This document shows positions 41,309 through 51,535 of a stretch of 51,535 nt of DNA, one piece after another. The stretch lies in the NCBI RefSeq assembly GCF_009758175.1, contig NZ_WRPM01000023.1, positions 1 through 51,535 of the forward strand, given 5' to 3'. The first letter of the stretch is position 1, and the number at the start of each line of letters is the position of its first letter. The notes beneath the pieces are model-generated. The model searched no databases. It was not told where the DNA came from and saw only the letters and a list, made by a program, of their open reading frames with translations. Source of the DNA: Nesterenkonia alkaliphila. GTDB lineage: Bacteria > Actinomycetota > Actinomycetes > Actinomycetales > Micrococcaceae. The translations under genes and the position numbers were made by a program.

Positions 41309-42916
41309 GTGTCCGCCGACTCCGAAACCTCCGCACCCACCCCACCAGGCCCTCCGGCCTCCGTCTCTGCAAAGTGGCAGCAGGTACTTACCGAGCTGCG
41401 TGAGCATCACGGGATCACCGGGCTGAAACTAGCCGATGTGGCCCGTGCGGTGCCACAGTCGGATCAGCTCATCGGGGACACCCTGCTGCTGGCGGTACCC
41501 CATGAACGGGTGCGGCAGCTGCTGCACTCCACTCTGCAGACCGAACTCTCCCAGGCCCTGCGCACAGTATTCGGCAAGGACATTCTCTGTGCCTATGTGA
41601 TCGATCCCGAACTGGCCCGCGCGCAGAAGGACCGGGACGAGGCTGCCGCATCGCAGACCCCCAGTGCTGCACCGCCCCCCAGCCGAACCCACAGCTCAGC
41701 GCCGAGTGCCTACAGCGCGAACACCGCCGAGCAGAGTATGGGTTCTCCTGCCGCAGCACCGCCCCTGCCTGCGGAGACTCCCCAAGAACCCAGCAGCTTC
41801 GAGTCCCGGCTCAGCCGGGAGCAGATCCGGACCCGCCCAGGCTATTCCGAGGCCAGTGCCGCCCAGCCCGGGGCCGGACTGGCGGAGACCTCCCGCCTGA
41901 ACCCCCGCTACACCTTTGACACTTTTGTGATCGGCTCCTCGAACCGCTTTGCCCATGCTGCAGCCAATGCTGTGGCTGAGGCTCCCGCCAAGGCCTATAA
42001 CCCGTTGTTCATCTATGGTGACTCCGGGCTGGGCAAGACCCACCTGCTGCACGCCATCGGCCACTACGCCCAGCGGCTGTACTCCGGCATCCGAGTGCGG
42101 TATGTGAACTCCGAGGAGTTCACCAACGACTTCATCAACTCCATCCGCGATGACGAAGGTGCCAGCTTCAAGCACCTCTACCGCAATGTGGACATCCTGC
42201 TGCTGGACGATATCCAGTTCCTGGCTGATAAGGAACGCACGGTGGAGGAGTTCTTCCATACGTTCAACACCCTCTACAACAACAATAAACAGGTGGTCAT
42301 CACCTCCGATGAGCCGCCCAAACAGCTTTCCGGGTTCGAGGAACGCCTGCGCTCCCGCTTCGAATGGGGGCTGATCACTGATATCCAGCCGCCAGACTTG
42401 GAGACCCGGATTGCGATCCTGCGCAAGAAGGCCAATGCGGAAAACTTCAGCTGCCCCGATGACGTGCTGGAGTACATCGGCTCCAAGATCTCCACCAATA
42501 TCCGTGAGCTTGAAGGTGCTCTGATCCGAGTCACCGCCTATGCAGCGTTGAACAAGCAGGAGGTTGATCTCTCGCTGGCTGAACAGGTGATGCGCGATCT
42601 GATCTCCGATGATCACGCCAAGGAGATCACCGCCCAGCAGATCATCAACGCCACCGCTGACTACTACAGCTTCAGCGTGGAGGATCTGATGTCCAAGTCA
42701 CGCAGCCGCAATCTGGTCACCGCCCGGCAGATCGCCATGTACCTGCTGCGTGAGCTGACCGAGATGTCCCTGCCGAAGATCGGACAGGAACTGGGCGGCC
42801 GGGACCATACCACCGTGATCTATGCCGAACGGAAGATCCGCGAGCTGATGGCGGAGCGCCGAGCCGTGTTCAACCAGGTCACCGAACTGACCAACAAGAT
42901 CAAACAGGGCCGCTGA
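41309..42916 (+). CDS. dnaA: Chromosomal replication initiator DnaA
   Basis: 535 aa. Domain I (about 20–105: [12 protein letters not shown]) binds partners. Domain II (about 106–195) is Ala/Ser/Pro-rich and long, as in actinobacteria. The AAA+ domain III has Walker A GDSGLGKT (237–244), Walker [12 protein letters not shown] and sensor motifs. Domain IV ends with [15 protein letters not shown], which reads the DnaA box. GTG start at 41309. It acts on the boxes in the following gap. Confidence 0.98.
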   Translation: MSADSETSAPTPPGPPASVSAKWQQVLTELREHHGITGLKLADVARAVPQSDQLIGDTLLLAVPHERVRQLLHSTLQTELSQALRTVFGKDILCAYVIDPELARAQKDRDEAAASQTPSAAPPPSRTHSSAPSAYSANTAEQSMGSPAAAPPLPAETPQEPSSFESRLSREQIRTRPGYSEASAAQPGAGLAETSRLNPRYTFDTFVIGSSNRFAHAAANAVAEAPAKAYNPLFIYGDSGLGKTHLLHAIGHYAQRLYSGIRVRYVNSEEFTNDFINSIRDDEGASFKHLYRNVDILLLDDIQFLADKERTVEEFFHTFNTLYNNNKQVVITSDEPPKQLSGFEERLRSRFEWGLITDIQPPDLETRIAILRKKANAENFSCPDDVLEYIGSKISTNIRELEGALIRVTAYAALNKQEVDLSLAEQVMRDLISDDHAKEITAQQIINATADYYSFSVEDLMSKSRSRNLVTARQIAMYLLRELTEMSLPKIGQELGGRDHTTVIYAERKIRELMAERRAVFNQVTELTNKIKQGR

Positions 42917-43456
42917 GCCTCTGGGCAAACAGGTGTGGAGGGCGGCGTCGTACACATCTTGCACTGATGTAGTTTCGCGCGATGAGCGGGTCTCCGGGGA
43001 GTTGACATTCGCTGTCTCCACAGTTTTCCTCACATATCCACAGGCAATGGTGCAGTTCGGGGAGACCACTCCCCACACCTGTGGATAACCTCGTGCAAAT
43101 TCTGGGGAGAGGAGGCCCCGACCCTGTGCATAACACCCTCCGTCCTGGGGAGAGCCGCATTTATGCGCGGAAAATCCTCCCCGTGTAGTTCACAGCCCCA
43201 GGGAGCGTTCCCCACCTGATACCCCACAGGCAGATCGCGCCGATCAGCCGCAAGCAGCCAGTTATCCACAGAATCCACACCCGTTACTACCACTTCTTGT
43301 CCTTAAATCCATTAATCCCCTGATAAGCAACAGATCACGCGCCGAACCCAAGATGTTGTGGTTGAAGACCAGGCTTTCGGCATATCTGGGGAACACGGTA
43401 AGCTCATCCCTCAGACACACCTGGCCGAATACTTGACACGATGAGGGAGTTCCACC
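42917..43456. promoter_or_regulatory. Probable replication origin oriC (dnaA–dnaN gap)
   Basis: 540 bp without a gene. Perfect DnaA boxes at 43080–43088 (reverse) and 43262–43270 (forward); near boxes at 43034–43042 and 43125–43133. An AT-rich stretch at 43290–43330 could be the unwinding element. A repeated GGGGAGA occurs at 43059, 43104 and 43147, and as GGGGAG at 42996. The dnaN promoter must also lie here. Confidence 0.88.
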
Positions 43457-44584
43457 GTGCAGTTCACCGTTGACCGCGACATTTTGTCAGAGGCGGTGTC
43501 CTGGGCTGCCCGTGCATTGTCCCCCCGGCCCCCAGCACCGGTGCTCTCCGGGCTGCTCATCACAGCGGAATCCCAGCAGGTAACCATCTCCAGCTTTGAC
43601 TATGAGGTCTCCGCTCAGCTGCAGATCGACGCTGATGTCTCAGACCAGGGGACGGTGCTGGTCTCCGGCAGGCTGCTCAACGACATCGTGAAGTCACTGC
43701 CCAATGCTCCGGTTACGCTCTCTCTGGAGGAGAACAAAGTTGTGGTGGTCTGCCGCTCCTCCACCTTCACGCTGACCACTATGCCTGTGGATGAGTACCC
43801 GGATCTGCCGGCTCAGCCTCATGTGGCCGGTGTGGTGGACGGCAGTGAGTTCTCCCGTGCTGTCTCCCAGGTGATTTCTGCAGCAGCCCGTGATGACACC
43901 CTCCCGCTGCTCACCGCGGTGAAGCTGGAGATCGAAGGCGAAACCATCACCTTCTTCGCCACCGACCGCTACCGGCTGGCGATGCGTGAGATCACCTGGC
44001 GGCCCGCCGACCCCAGCATCTCCACCTCACTGCAGATCAAAGCCAAAACCCTCAATGAGGTGGCCAAGTCCCTGGCCGGCAGCGGTGACCTCTCGATTGC
44101 TATTTCGGACGACGACGCCCTGGTCGGCTTCTCCTCCGGAGGCCGCCGCACCACAAGTACTCTGGTGGACGGCGACTACCCCAAGATCCGCCAGCTCTTT
44201 CCCGAGGAGACGCCGATCCACGCGGTGGTCAACACCGCTGAGCTCATCGAAGCAGCCCGCCGTGTCTCCCTGGTGGCTGAGCGCAATGGACATGTTCGTC
44301 TGCAGTTCGCTGAGAACAACCAGGTCACACTGGATGCCGGGGTCGATGACAATGCCTCGGCCTCAGAGGTCGTGGCTGCACAGCTGAGCGGGGAGCCGAT
44401 CACCGTCGGCTTCAACCCGGCCTATCTGAACGAGGGGCTGGGTGTCTTTGACACCGAATACCTCCGATTCAGCTTCGTCTCCGCACCCAAACCTGCCATG
44501 ATCACCGGCCAGCCGGAGGCTGAGGGCGAGAACTCCACAGACTTCCGGTATCTGCTGATGCCGGTCCGGCTGATCAGCCAATAG
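43457..44584 (+). CDS. dnaN: DNA polymerase III beta sliding clamp
   Basis: 375 aa. Three repeated clamp domains (about 1–120, 128–245, 250–375). Seen: MQFTVDRDILSEAVSWAARA, the conserved GxxxTLTTMPVDEYP-type segment (SSTFTLTTMPVDEYPDLP), ATDRYRLAMREI (about 172–183), and the C-terminal RYLLMPVRL. It rings DNA and holds polymerase and repair partners. GTG start at 43457; the protein is complete. Confidence 0.98.
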   Translation: MQFTVDRDILSEAVSWAARALSPRPPAPVLSGLLITAESQQVTISSFDYEVSAQLQIDADVSDQGTVLVSGRLLNDIVKSLPNAPVTLSLEENKVVVVCRSSTFTLTTMPVDEYPDLPAQPHVAGVVDGSEFSRAVSQVISAAARDDTLPLLTAVKLEIEGETITFFATDRYRLAMREITWRPADPSISTSLQIKAKTLNEVAKSLAGSGDLSIAISDDDALVGFSSGGRRTTSTLVDGDYPKIRQLFPEETPIHAVVNTAELIEAARRVSLVAERNGHVRLQFAENNQVTLDAGVDDNASASEVVAAQLSGEPITVGFNPAYLNEGLGVFDTEYLRFSFVSAPKPAMITGQPEAEGENSTDFRYLLMPVRLISQ

Positions 44585-44606
44585 CCATCCTCCAGGAGCA
44601 GCGCCT

Positions 44607-45821
44607 GTGCGGCTCTCCCGCCTGAGACTCCAGAACTTCCGCAGCTACGCGGATACTGAACTCACCCTTGAGCCCGGTCCCAACGTGCTGTTGGGCTTCA
44701 ACGGAGTGGGCAAGACCAATATCGCCGAAGCCATCGGCTATCTCTCCAGTCTGTCCTCACACCGGGTACCACAGGACACCCCGCTGATCAGACACGGCGA
44801 GGATCAAGCCTTCATCCGTGCGGAGGCCCACCGTGGGGGGCGCACCGCATTTCTTGAGGTGGAGATCAATCCCGGCAGGGCGAACCGAGCCCGAATCAAC
44901 CGCGGCTCAGCCGTGCCGGCCCAACAGATCCTGGGAACGCTGCGCAGCGTGCTCTTCGCGCCTGAAGACCTGGAACTGGTTAAGGGCTCCCCTGGCGTGC
45001 GGCGCCGGTTCTTCGACACTCTTGCCGTCCAACTGCGGCCTGCCCTGGGTCAGCTGCGCCAGGATTATGAGAAGGTGCTGCGGCAGCGCAATGCGCTGCT
45101 GAAGTCCATCCGGCATGAGGGGTTTACCCCCACACATGAATCCACTCTGGAGGTATGGGACGCCCAGCTGTCGCAGACCGGGGCCAGGCTGCTGCGGGCC
45201 AGGCTGGACATGGTGCTGGCCCTGCGGCCCCAGCTCAGCCAGGGGTACCAGGACATCAGCCACTCAGTGCGCACTGCGACTATGAGGTATCTGTCCTCTC
45301 TTGATGGCCACGATGAAGAGCAGGCGGCACCGGCGGAGGCACTGCCGGAGAGCACCGCACTGGAGGAGGCCACAACCGAGCAGCTGGCTGAGCAGCTGCA
45401 CCAGGGACTGCAAGCGGTGCGCAGACGTGAGCGCGAACGGGGGCTTACCCTGATCGGACCGCACCGCGATGACATTCACTTCAGCCTGGACACCACTCCG
45501 GTGAAGGGCTACGCCTCACACGGGGAGACCTGGTCCTATGCCCTGGGGCTGCGCTTGGCCAGCTACCGGGTGATGCTCGATGACGACCCCGAACCCGGCG
45601 CTGAGCCCATCCTCATCCTCGACGACGTCTTTGCCGAACTGGATGCCCGCCGCCGCCGTCGGCTTGCCGACCTGGCCACCGGAGCCGAACAGCTGATCGT
45701 CACCGCAGCAGTGGACGACGACGTCCCCGAGACCCTCCTCAGCAACGCCTACCGGGTGGAGTCTGCTGACCAGATCAGCACCGCGGTGAAGCTCAGAGCA
45801 GGGGAGGTCCAGAATGACTGA
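44607..45821 (+). CDS. recF: DNA replication and repair protein RecF
   Basis: 404 aa. An SMC-like ATPase that helps load RecA at gaps. Walker A GFNGVGKT (30–37), the RecF motif LRLQNFRSYADTEL at the start, signature region (THGETWSYALGLRLASYRVM, with the Ser/Gly pattern modified), and Walker B PILILDDVFAELD. GTG start 22 bp after dnaN. The stop overlaps the next start by 8 bp. Confidence 0.96.
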   Translation: MRLSRLRLQNFRSYADTELTLEPGPNVLLGFNGVGKTNIAEAIGYLSSLSSHRVPQDTPLIRHGEDQAFIRAEAHRGGRTAFLEVEINPGRANRARINRGSAVPAQQILGTLRSVLFAPEDLELVKGSPGVRRRFFDTLAVQLRPALGQLRQDYEKVLRQRNALLKSIRHEGFTPTHESTLEVWDAQLSQTGARLLRARLDMVLALRPQLSQGYQDISHSVRTATMRYLSSLDGHDEEQAAPAEALPESTALEEATTEQLAEQLHQGLQAVRRRERERGLTLIGPHRDDIHFSLDTTPVKGYASHGETWSYALGLRLASYRVMLDDDPEPGAEPILILDDVFAELDARRRRRLADLATGAEQLIVTAAVDDDVPETLLSNAYRVESADQISTAVKLRAGEVQND

Positions 45822-46371
45822 GGACCAGCCCTTTGATGCTGCCACTGCGCTGTTCAACCGGTACCGCAAAGCTGCCGAGGAGCGCGGTGAGCGGCGGATG
45901 CGCCGGCCCCCCAGAAGCACCTCGCTGACCTCTGATCCACGGGCCGCTACCCTGGACGCCCAGGATGAGCAGTCCGTCCAGCAACGCCGGTCTCGCACCC
46001 CGCGTGCGGACTTGCGGGATCCCAAGCCGCTGGGCGAGGCCCTGAAGACCCTGGTGCGCAGCCGCGGTTGGAGCGCCCCCGTAGCGGTGGGCTCAGTGGT
46101 CAGCCGCTGGGATCAGCTGGTGGGCAGCAGCATTGCTGAGCATTGCCGACCGGAGCACTTCGAGGACGGTGTGGTGACGGTGGTCTGCGACTCCACGGCC
46201 TGGGCCACCAACCTGAAGCTGATGAAGCCCCAGCTGATGGATGTCTTTGAACGCGAGCTGGGCAAAGGCATTGTCACCGAGATCGAGATCCGGGGACCAT
46301 CAGCCCCCAGTTGGAAAAAGGGCCGCTACACCGTCCGCGGCGGCCGCGGTCCCCGAGACACCTACGGCTAG
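45814..46371 (+). CDS. DUF721 protein (DciA-like)
   Basis: 185 aa. The C-terminal domain (about 70–165: LGEALKTLVRSRGWSAPVAV, WDQLVGSSIAEHCRPEHFEDG) is DUF721. Members called DciA help load DnaB in bacteria lacking DnaC. The N-terminal 65 residues are basic and disordered. Coupled to recF by overlap; the recF–DUF721–gyrB order is typical for actinobacteria. Direct action with the DnaB encoded in this window is an inference. Confidence 0.85.
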   Translation: MTEDQPFDAATALFNRYRKAAEERGERRMRRPPRSTSLTSDPRAATLDAQDEQSVQQRRSRTPRADLRDPKPLGEALKTLVRSRGWSAPVAVGSVVSRWDQLVGSSIAEHCRPEHFEDGVVTVVCDSTAWATNLKLMKPQLMDVFERELGKGIVTEIEIRGPSAPSWKKGRYTVRGGRGPRDTYG

Positions 46372-46520
46372 CAGGCGATATGCCGGGCGGAGGGGCCCTG
46401 AGACGATCACAGCCCCATGTGCAGGTGTGCGGATCGCTCCCAGCGGCGGTTCCTGGTCTCCTGGGACATATCTGAGGGCCGAAACCCGCTCAGAAATGCG
46501 GAAATACCGGGTGTTCACGG

Positions 46521-48617
<2,097 letters not shown>

Positions 48618-48690
48618 TGAGCCGGTCTGCTGCAGGTGAGCAGGCGCCGTCGTACCTACATCTGAGAACACCGCGAAGGAAGTAGCGCAA

Positions 48691-51330
48691 GTGAGCGAGC
48701 ACCCCCCAGAGAACTCGGACACCGGTCAGATCCCCGCCCCGCTGGCCGGTGCTGAGGTCGACCGGATCAACCAGGTTGACCTGCAGACCGAGATGAAGCG
48801 GTCCTATCTGGACTATGCGATGGCAGTGATCGTGGGCCGGGCACTGCCTGATGTGCGCGATGGGCTCAAGCCGGTGCACCGGCGGGTGCTCTATGCGATG
48901 TATGACGGCGGGTACCGGCCCGATCGCAGCTTCAACAAGTGCTCCCGCGTGGTCGGCGATGTGATGGGCCAGTTCCACCCGCACGGCGACAGCGCCATCT
49001 ACGATGCCCTGGCCCGCCTCATCCAGGACTGGGTGATGCGCTACCCGCTGGCCGCCGGCCAGGGCAACTTCGGCAACCCAGGCGATGACGGGCCCGCCGC
49101 ACCCCGGTACACCGAGACCAAAATGGCACCGCTGGCCATGGAGATGGTCCGGGACATCAATGAGAACACCGTTGATTTCCAGGACAACTACGACGGCAAG
49201 CAGCAGGAGCCGGTGGTCCTGCCGGCTCGATTCCCTAACCTGCTGGTCAACGGCTCCTCCGGCATCGCCGTGGGCATGGCCACCAATATCCCCCCGCACA
49301 ACCTGCGTGAGGTCGCCTCCGGCGTCCAGTGGTACCTGGAGAACCCCCAGGCCAGCCGCGAGGAGTTGCTGGAGGCCCTGCTGCAGCGGGTGCAGGGACC
49401 CGATTTCCCCACCGGTGCCCAGATCCTGGGCACTCAGGGGATCGAGGAGGCCTACCGCACCGGCCGCGGCTCGATCACCATGCGCGCAGTGGTCAACGTG
49501 GAGGAGATCCAGAACCGCACCTGCCTGGTGGTCACCGAGTTGCCCTATCACGTGAACCCTGACGCCCTGGCCCGCAAGATCGCACTGCTGGTCAAGGACG
49601 GCAAGATTGGCGGAATCGCCGAGATCCGTGATGAGTCCTCCGGACGCACCGGTCAGCGGCTGGTGATCGTACTGCGCCGCGATGCTGTGGCCAAAGTGGT
49701 GCTGAACAACCTGTATAAGCACACCCAGCTGCAGGAGAACTTCTCCGCCAATATGCTCGCCCTGGTGGACGGGGTCCCGCGCACTCTGAGCCTGGATGCC
49801 TTTGTGCACCACTGGGTGATGCACCAGATCGATGTGATCGTCCGGCGCACCCAGTTCCGGCTGACCAAGGCTGAGGCTGAGGCCCATATCAAGATCGGGC
49901 TGCTCAAAGCCCTCGATGACATCGACCGGGTGATCGAGACCATCCGGGGTTCGGCCAGCGTGGACGAGGCCCGTGAGGGCCTGAAGCAGCTGCTGGACAT
50001 CGATGACGAGCAGGCCACCGCCATTGTGGACATGCAGCTGCGCCGGCTGGTGGGCCTGGAGCGTCAGAAGCTGCAGGACGAGTACGACGAGCTGCAGCGA
50101 ATGATCGCGGACTTCAAGGAGATCCTGGCCTCCGAGGACCGGCAGCGCCAGATCGTCGGCGATGAGCTGGGCACCATCGTGGAGAAGTTCGGCGATGACC
50201 GGCGCACCCACATTCTGCGCGGCTACGACGGGGATATGTCCATGGAGGATCTCATCCCCGAGGAGGACGTAGTCGTCTCCATTACCCGCGACGGCTATGT
50301 CAAGCGCACCAAGATTGACAATTTCCGGGCACAGAACCGCGGCGGCAAGGGCGTCCGCGGCGCCCAGCTGCGCGCCGACGATGTGGTGGAGCACTTCTTC
50401 GTCACCACCACCCACCACTGGATCCTGTTCTTCACCAACCTGGGCCGGGTCTACCGCACCAAGTGTTACGAGCTCATGGAGGCCGGGCGTGACTCCAAGG
50501 GCCAGCATGTAGCCAATCTGGTGGCCTTCCAGCCCGATGAGCACATCGCCGGGGTACTGGCACTGAGAGACTACGACGCCGCCGACTACCTGGTGCTTGC
50601 CACCAAGGGTGGTCTGGTGAAGAAGACTAAGCTCACCGACTACGACTCACCCCGGCAGGCCGGGGTGATCGCGATCAACCTGCGGGAGGACGATGAGCTG
50701 GTCTCGGCCAAGCTGATCTCCGCTGAGGATGATCTGATGCTGGTCTCCCGCAAGGGACAGTCGCTGCGCTTCACTGCCAGCGACGAGTCACTGCGCCCGA
50801 TGGGCCGCGCCACCTCCGGGGTGACCGGTATGAAGTTCCGCGAGGATGATGAGCTGCTGACCGCTGATGTGGTCACTGAGGACTCCTATGTCTTCATCGT
50901 GACCGAGGGCGGTTACGCCAAACGCACCCATGTGGATGAGTACCGGGTGCAGGGTCGGGGTGGTCTGGGCATCAAGGTCGGCAAGTTCGTTGAGGACCGC
51001 GGCAACCTGGTGGGCGCCATGGTGGTTGAGGAGAACGACGAGGTGCTGGTGGTGATGAACTCCGGCAATGTGGTCCGCTCCGCAGTCTCCGGGGTTCCCC
51101 CGCGCGGCCGCGACACCATGGGTGTGATCTTCGCCAAACCGCGCAAGAAGGATGCCATCCTCAAGGTGACCTCCGCCTCGGGCGCGGCACTGGTAGCCGC
51201 CGGTGAGGGCGCCGCGGAAGTTTCCGAGGGGGCAGCCGAAGGCGAGGGGGCGTCGTCGGCCACACCAGGGGCTGATAACGATGCGGCAATGTCTGAACCT
51301 GAGGTTCAGGATTCTGAGAGTGAGAAATAG
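48691..51330 (+). CDS. gyrA: DNA gyrase subunit A
   Basis: 879 aa. Winged-helix/tower with catalytic Tyr140 in APRYTE. The quinolone region is [13 protein letters not shown] with Ser101 and Asp105, the usual sensitive-type residues at these positions. The C-terminal beta-pinwheel carries the GyrA box-like [13 protein letters not shown]. The tail is long, acidic and Ala/Gly/Glu-rich (about 825–879). GTG start at 48691; the upstream GAAGGAAG serves as ribosome site. Confidence 0.98.
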   Translation: MSEHPPENSDTGQIPAPLAGAEVDRINQVDLQTEMKRSYLDYAMAVIVGRALPDVRDGLKPVHRRVLYAMYDGGYRPDRSFNKCSRVVGDVMGQFHPHGDSAIYDALARLIQDWVMRYPLAAGQGNFGNPGDDGPAAPRYTETKMAPLAMEMVRDINENTVDFQDNYDGKQQEPVVLPARFPNLLVNGSSGIAVGMATNIPPHNLREVASGVQWYLENPQASREELLEALLQRVQGPDFPTGAQILGTQGIEEAYRTGRGSITMRAVVNVEEIQNRTCLVVTELPYHVNPDALARKIALLVKDGKIGGIAEIRDESSGRTGQRLVIVLRRDAVAKVVLNNLYKHTQLQENFSANMLALVDGVPRTLSLDAFVHHWVMHQIDVIVRRTQFRLTKAEAEAHIKIGLLKALDDIDRVIETIRGSASVDEAREGLKQLLDIDDEQATAIVDMQLRRLVGLERQKLQDEYDELQRMIADFKEILASEDRQRQIVGDELGTIVEKFGDDRRTHILRGYDGDMSMEDLIPEEDVVVSITRDGYVKRTKIDNFRAQNRGGKGVRGAQLRADDVVEHFFVTTTHHWILFFTNLGRVYRTKCYELMEAGRDSKGQHVANLVAFQPDEHIAGVLALRDYDAADYLVLATKGGLVKKTKLTDYDSPRQAGVIAINLREDDELVSAKLISAEDDLMLVSRKGQSLRFTASDESLRPMGRATSGVTGMKFREDDELLTADVVTEDSYVFIVTEGGYAKRTHVDEYRVQGRGGLGIKVGKFVEDRGNLVGAMVVEENDEVLVVMNSGNVVRSAVSGVPPRGRDTMGVIFAKPRKKDAILKVTSASGAALVAAGEGAAEVSEGAAEGEGASSATPGADNDAAMSEPEVQDSESEK

Positions 51331-51390
51331 CCGGATGCAGTACCGTGGACTCTCGATGCACACGCCTTTTCATGCCCATGGAGGTCTCCA

Positions 51391-51535
51391 GTGAGCGAAA
51401 GCAATGATGGTCAGGAGAGCCAGAACAGCTCATCCGAGGCCAAGCGGCGCTTCCCTGCCCCGCGACCCCGTGGCGCCACGCTGACGAATATGCCGGCGAT
51501 CAAAGAGGAGATCGCCACCGAGCCGCAGTCCGGTA
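51391..51535 (+). CDS. DUF3566 protein, N-terminal part only
   Basis: 48 codons, open at the window end. GTG at 51391 with GGAGGT just upstream. The visible part is a hydrophilic, Ser/Glu/Arg-rich leader (SNDGQESQNSSSEAKRR, then FPAPRPRGATL). Actinobacteria nearly always carry a DUF3566 membrane protein directly after gyrA; the domain itself would be beyond the window, so this call rests on context. Confidence 0.6.
   Translation, partial: MSESNDGQESQNSSSEAKRRFPAPRPRGATLTNMPAIKEEIATEPQSG

Noticed and set aside
48961-49020. Fluoroquinolone-resistance change in GyrA
   Set aside because: Ser101 and Asp105 are the ordinary sensitive-type residues at these positions.

Overview
The window is high-G+C DNA from an actinobacterium, most likely a member of the Micrococcales (Micrococcaceae-like). 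The evidence is the origin order rpmH–dnaA–dnaN–recF–DUF721–gyrB–gyrA, an actinobacterial inositol-1-phosphate synthase, a MurJ gene followed by a kinase-like partner, many GTG starts, several apparently leaderless genes, and a sigma-R type promoter before trxBA. The genus call is inference.

Layout. (1) 1–2757: the end of a type II-C CRISPR-Cas locus: the 3' part of cas1, cas2, a tracrRNA on the minus strand, and 24 identical 36-bp repeats with 23 spacers. cas9 must lie left of the window. By the anti-repeat, the crRNAs also run on the minus strand. Each repeat ends, in crRNA sense, with a -10-like TAGACT. (2) 2758–8723: a long hairpin, small unknown proteins, pcp, dnaB, a stand-alone condensation-domain protein and an alpha/beta hydrolase. 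(3) 8724–9491: a non-coding stretch with DnaA-type boxes, a 20-bp perfect palindrome and an operator-like palindrome before a luciferase-like monooxygenase. (4) 10627–10779: a candidate structured RNA and a terminator, then the rpsF–ssb–rpsR–rplI operon (minus). (5) 12584–18545: an M18 aminopeptidase, then a GntR-controlled operon of two FAD amine/amino-acid oxidases and a sodium/solute symporter. (6) 18692–22764: an ABC transporter with its two-component system. (7) 23073–28662: a lipoprotein, DUF418 and DUF2029 membrane proteins, ino1 and the CCA-adding enzyme. (8) 28705–34065: NUDIX, murJ, a membrane-anchored pseudokinase N-lobe protein, trxB and trxA. (9) 34309–41017: parB, a parS array, parA, rsmG, jag, yidC, yidD, rnpA, rpmH (all minus). 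(10) 41309–51535: dnaA, oriC, dnaN, recF, DUF721, gyrB, gyrA and the start of a DUF3566 gene.

How it works together. The right 17 kb is the replication and segregation hub. DnaA acts on boxes in the dnaA–dnaN gap. ParA/ParB act on six perfect and two degenerate parS sites packed into parB and into an unusual 1.08-kb parA–parB gap. Three of these sites are read in frame as VSRET peptides of ParB itself. The left end is an adaptive-immunity locus whose RNA parts (tracrRNA with its own promoter, repeat-borne promoters) can be read from the sequence. The most notable less-explained signals are the 101-nt nested-helix RNA candidate at 10.6 kb, the hairpin at 2.85 kb, the DnaA-box cluster about 32 kb from oriC, and the separation of MurJ from its pseudokinase. 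All family names rest on recognition of motifs by eye; no database search was run.
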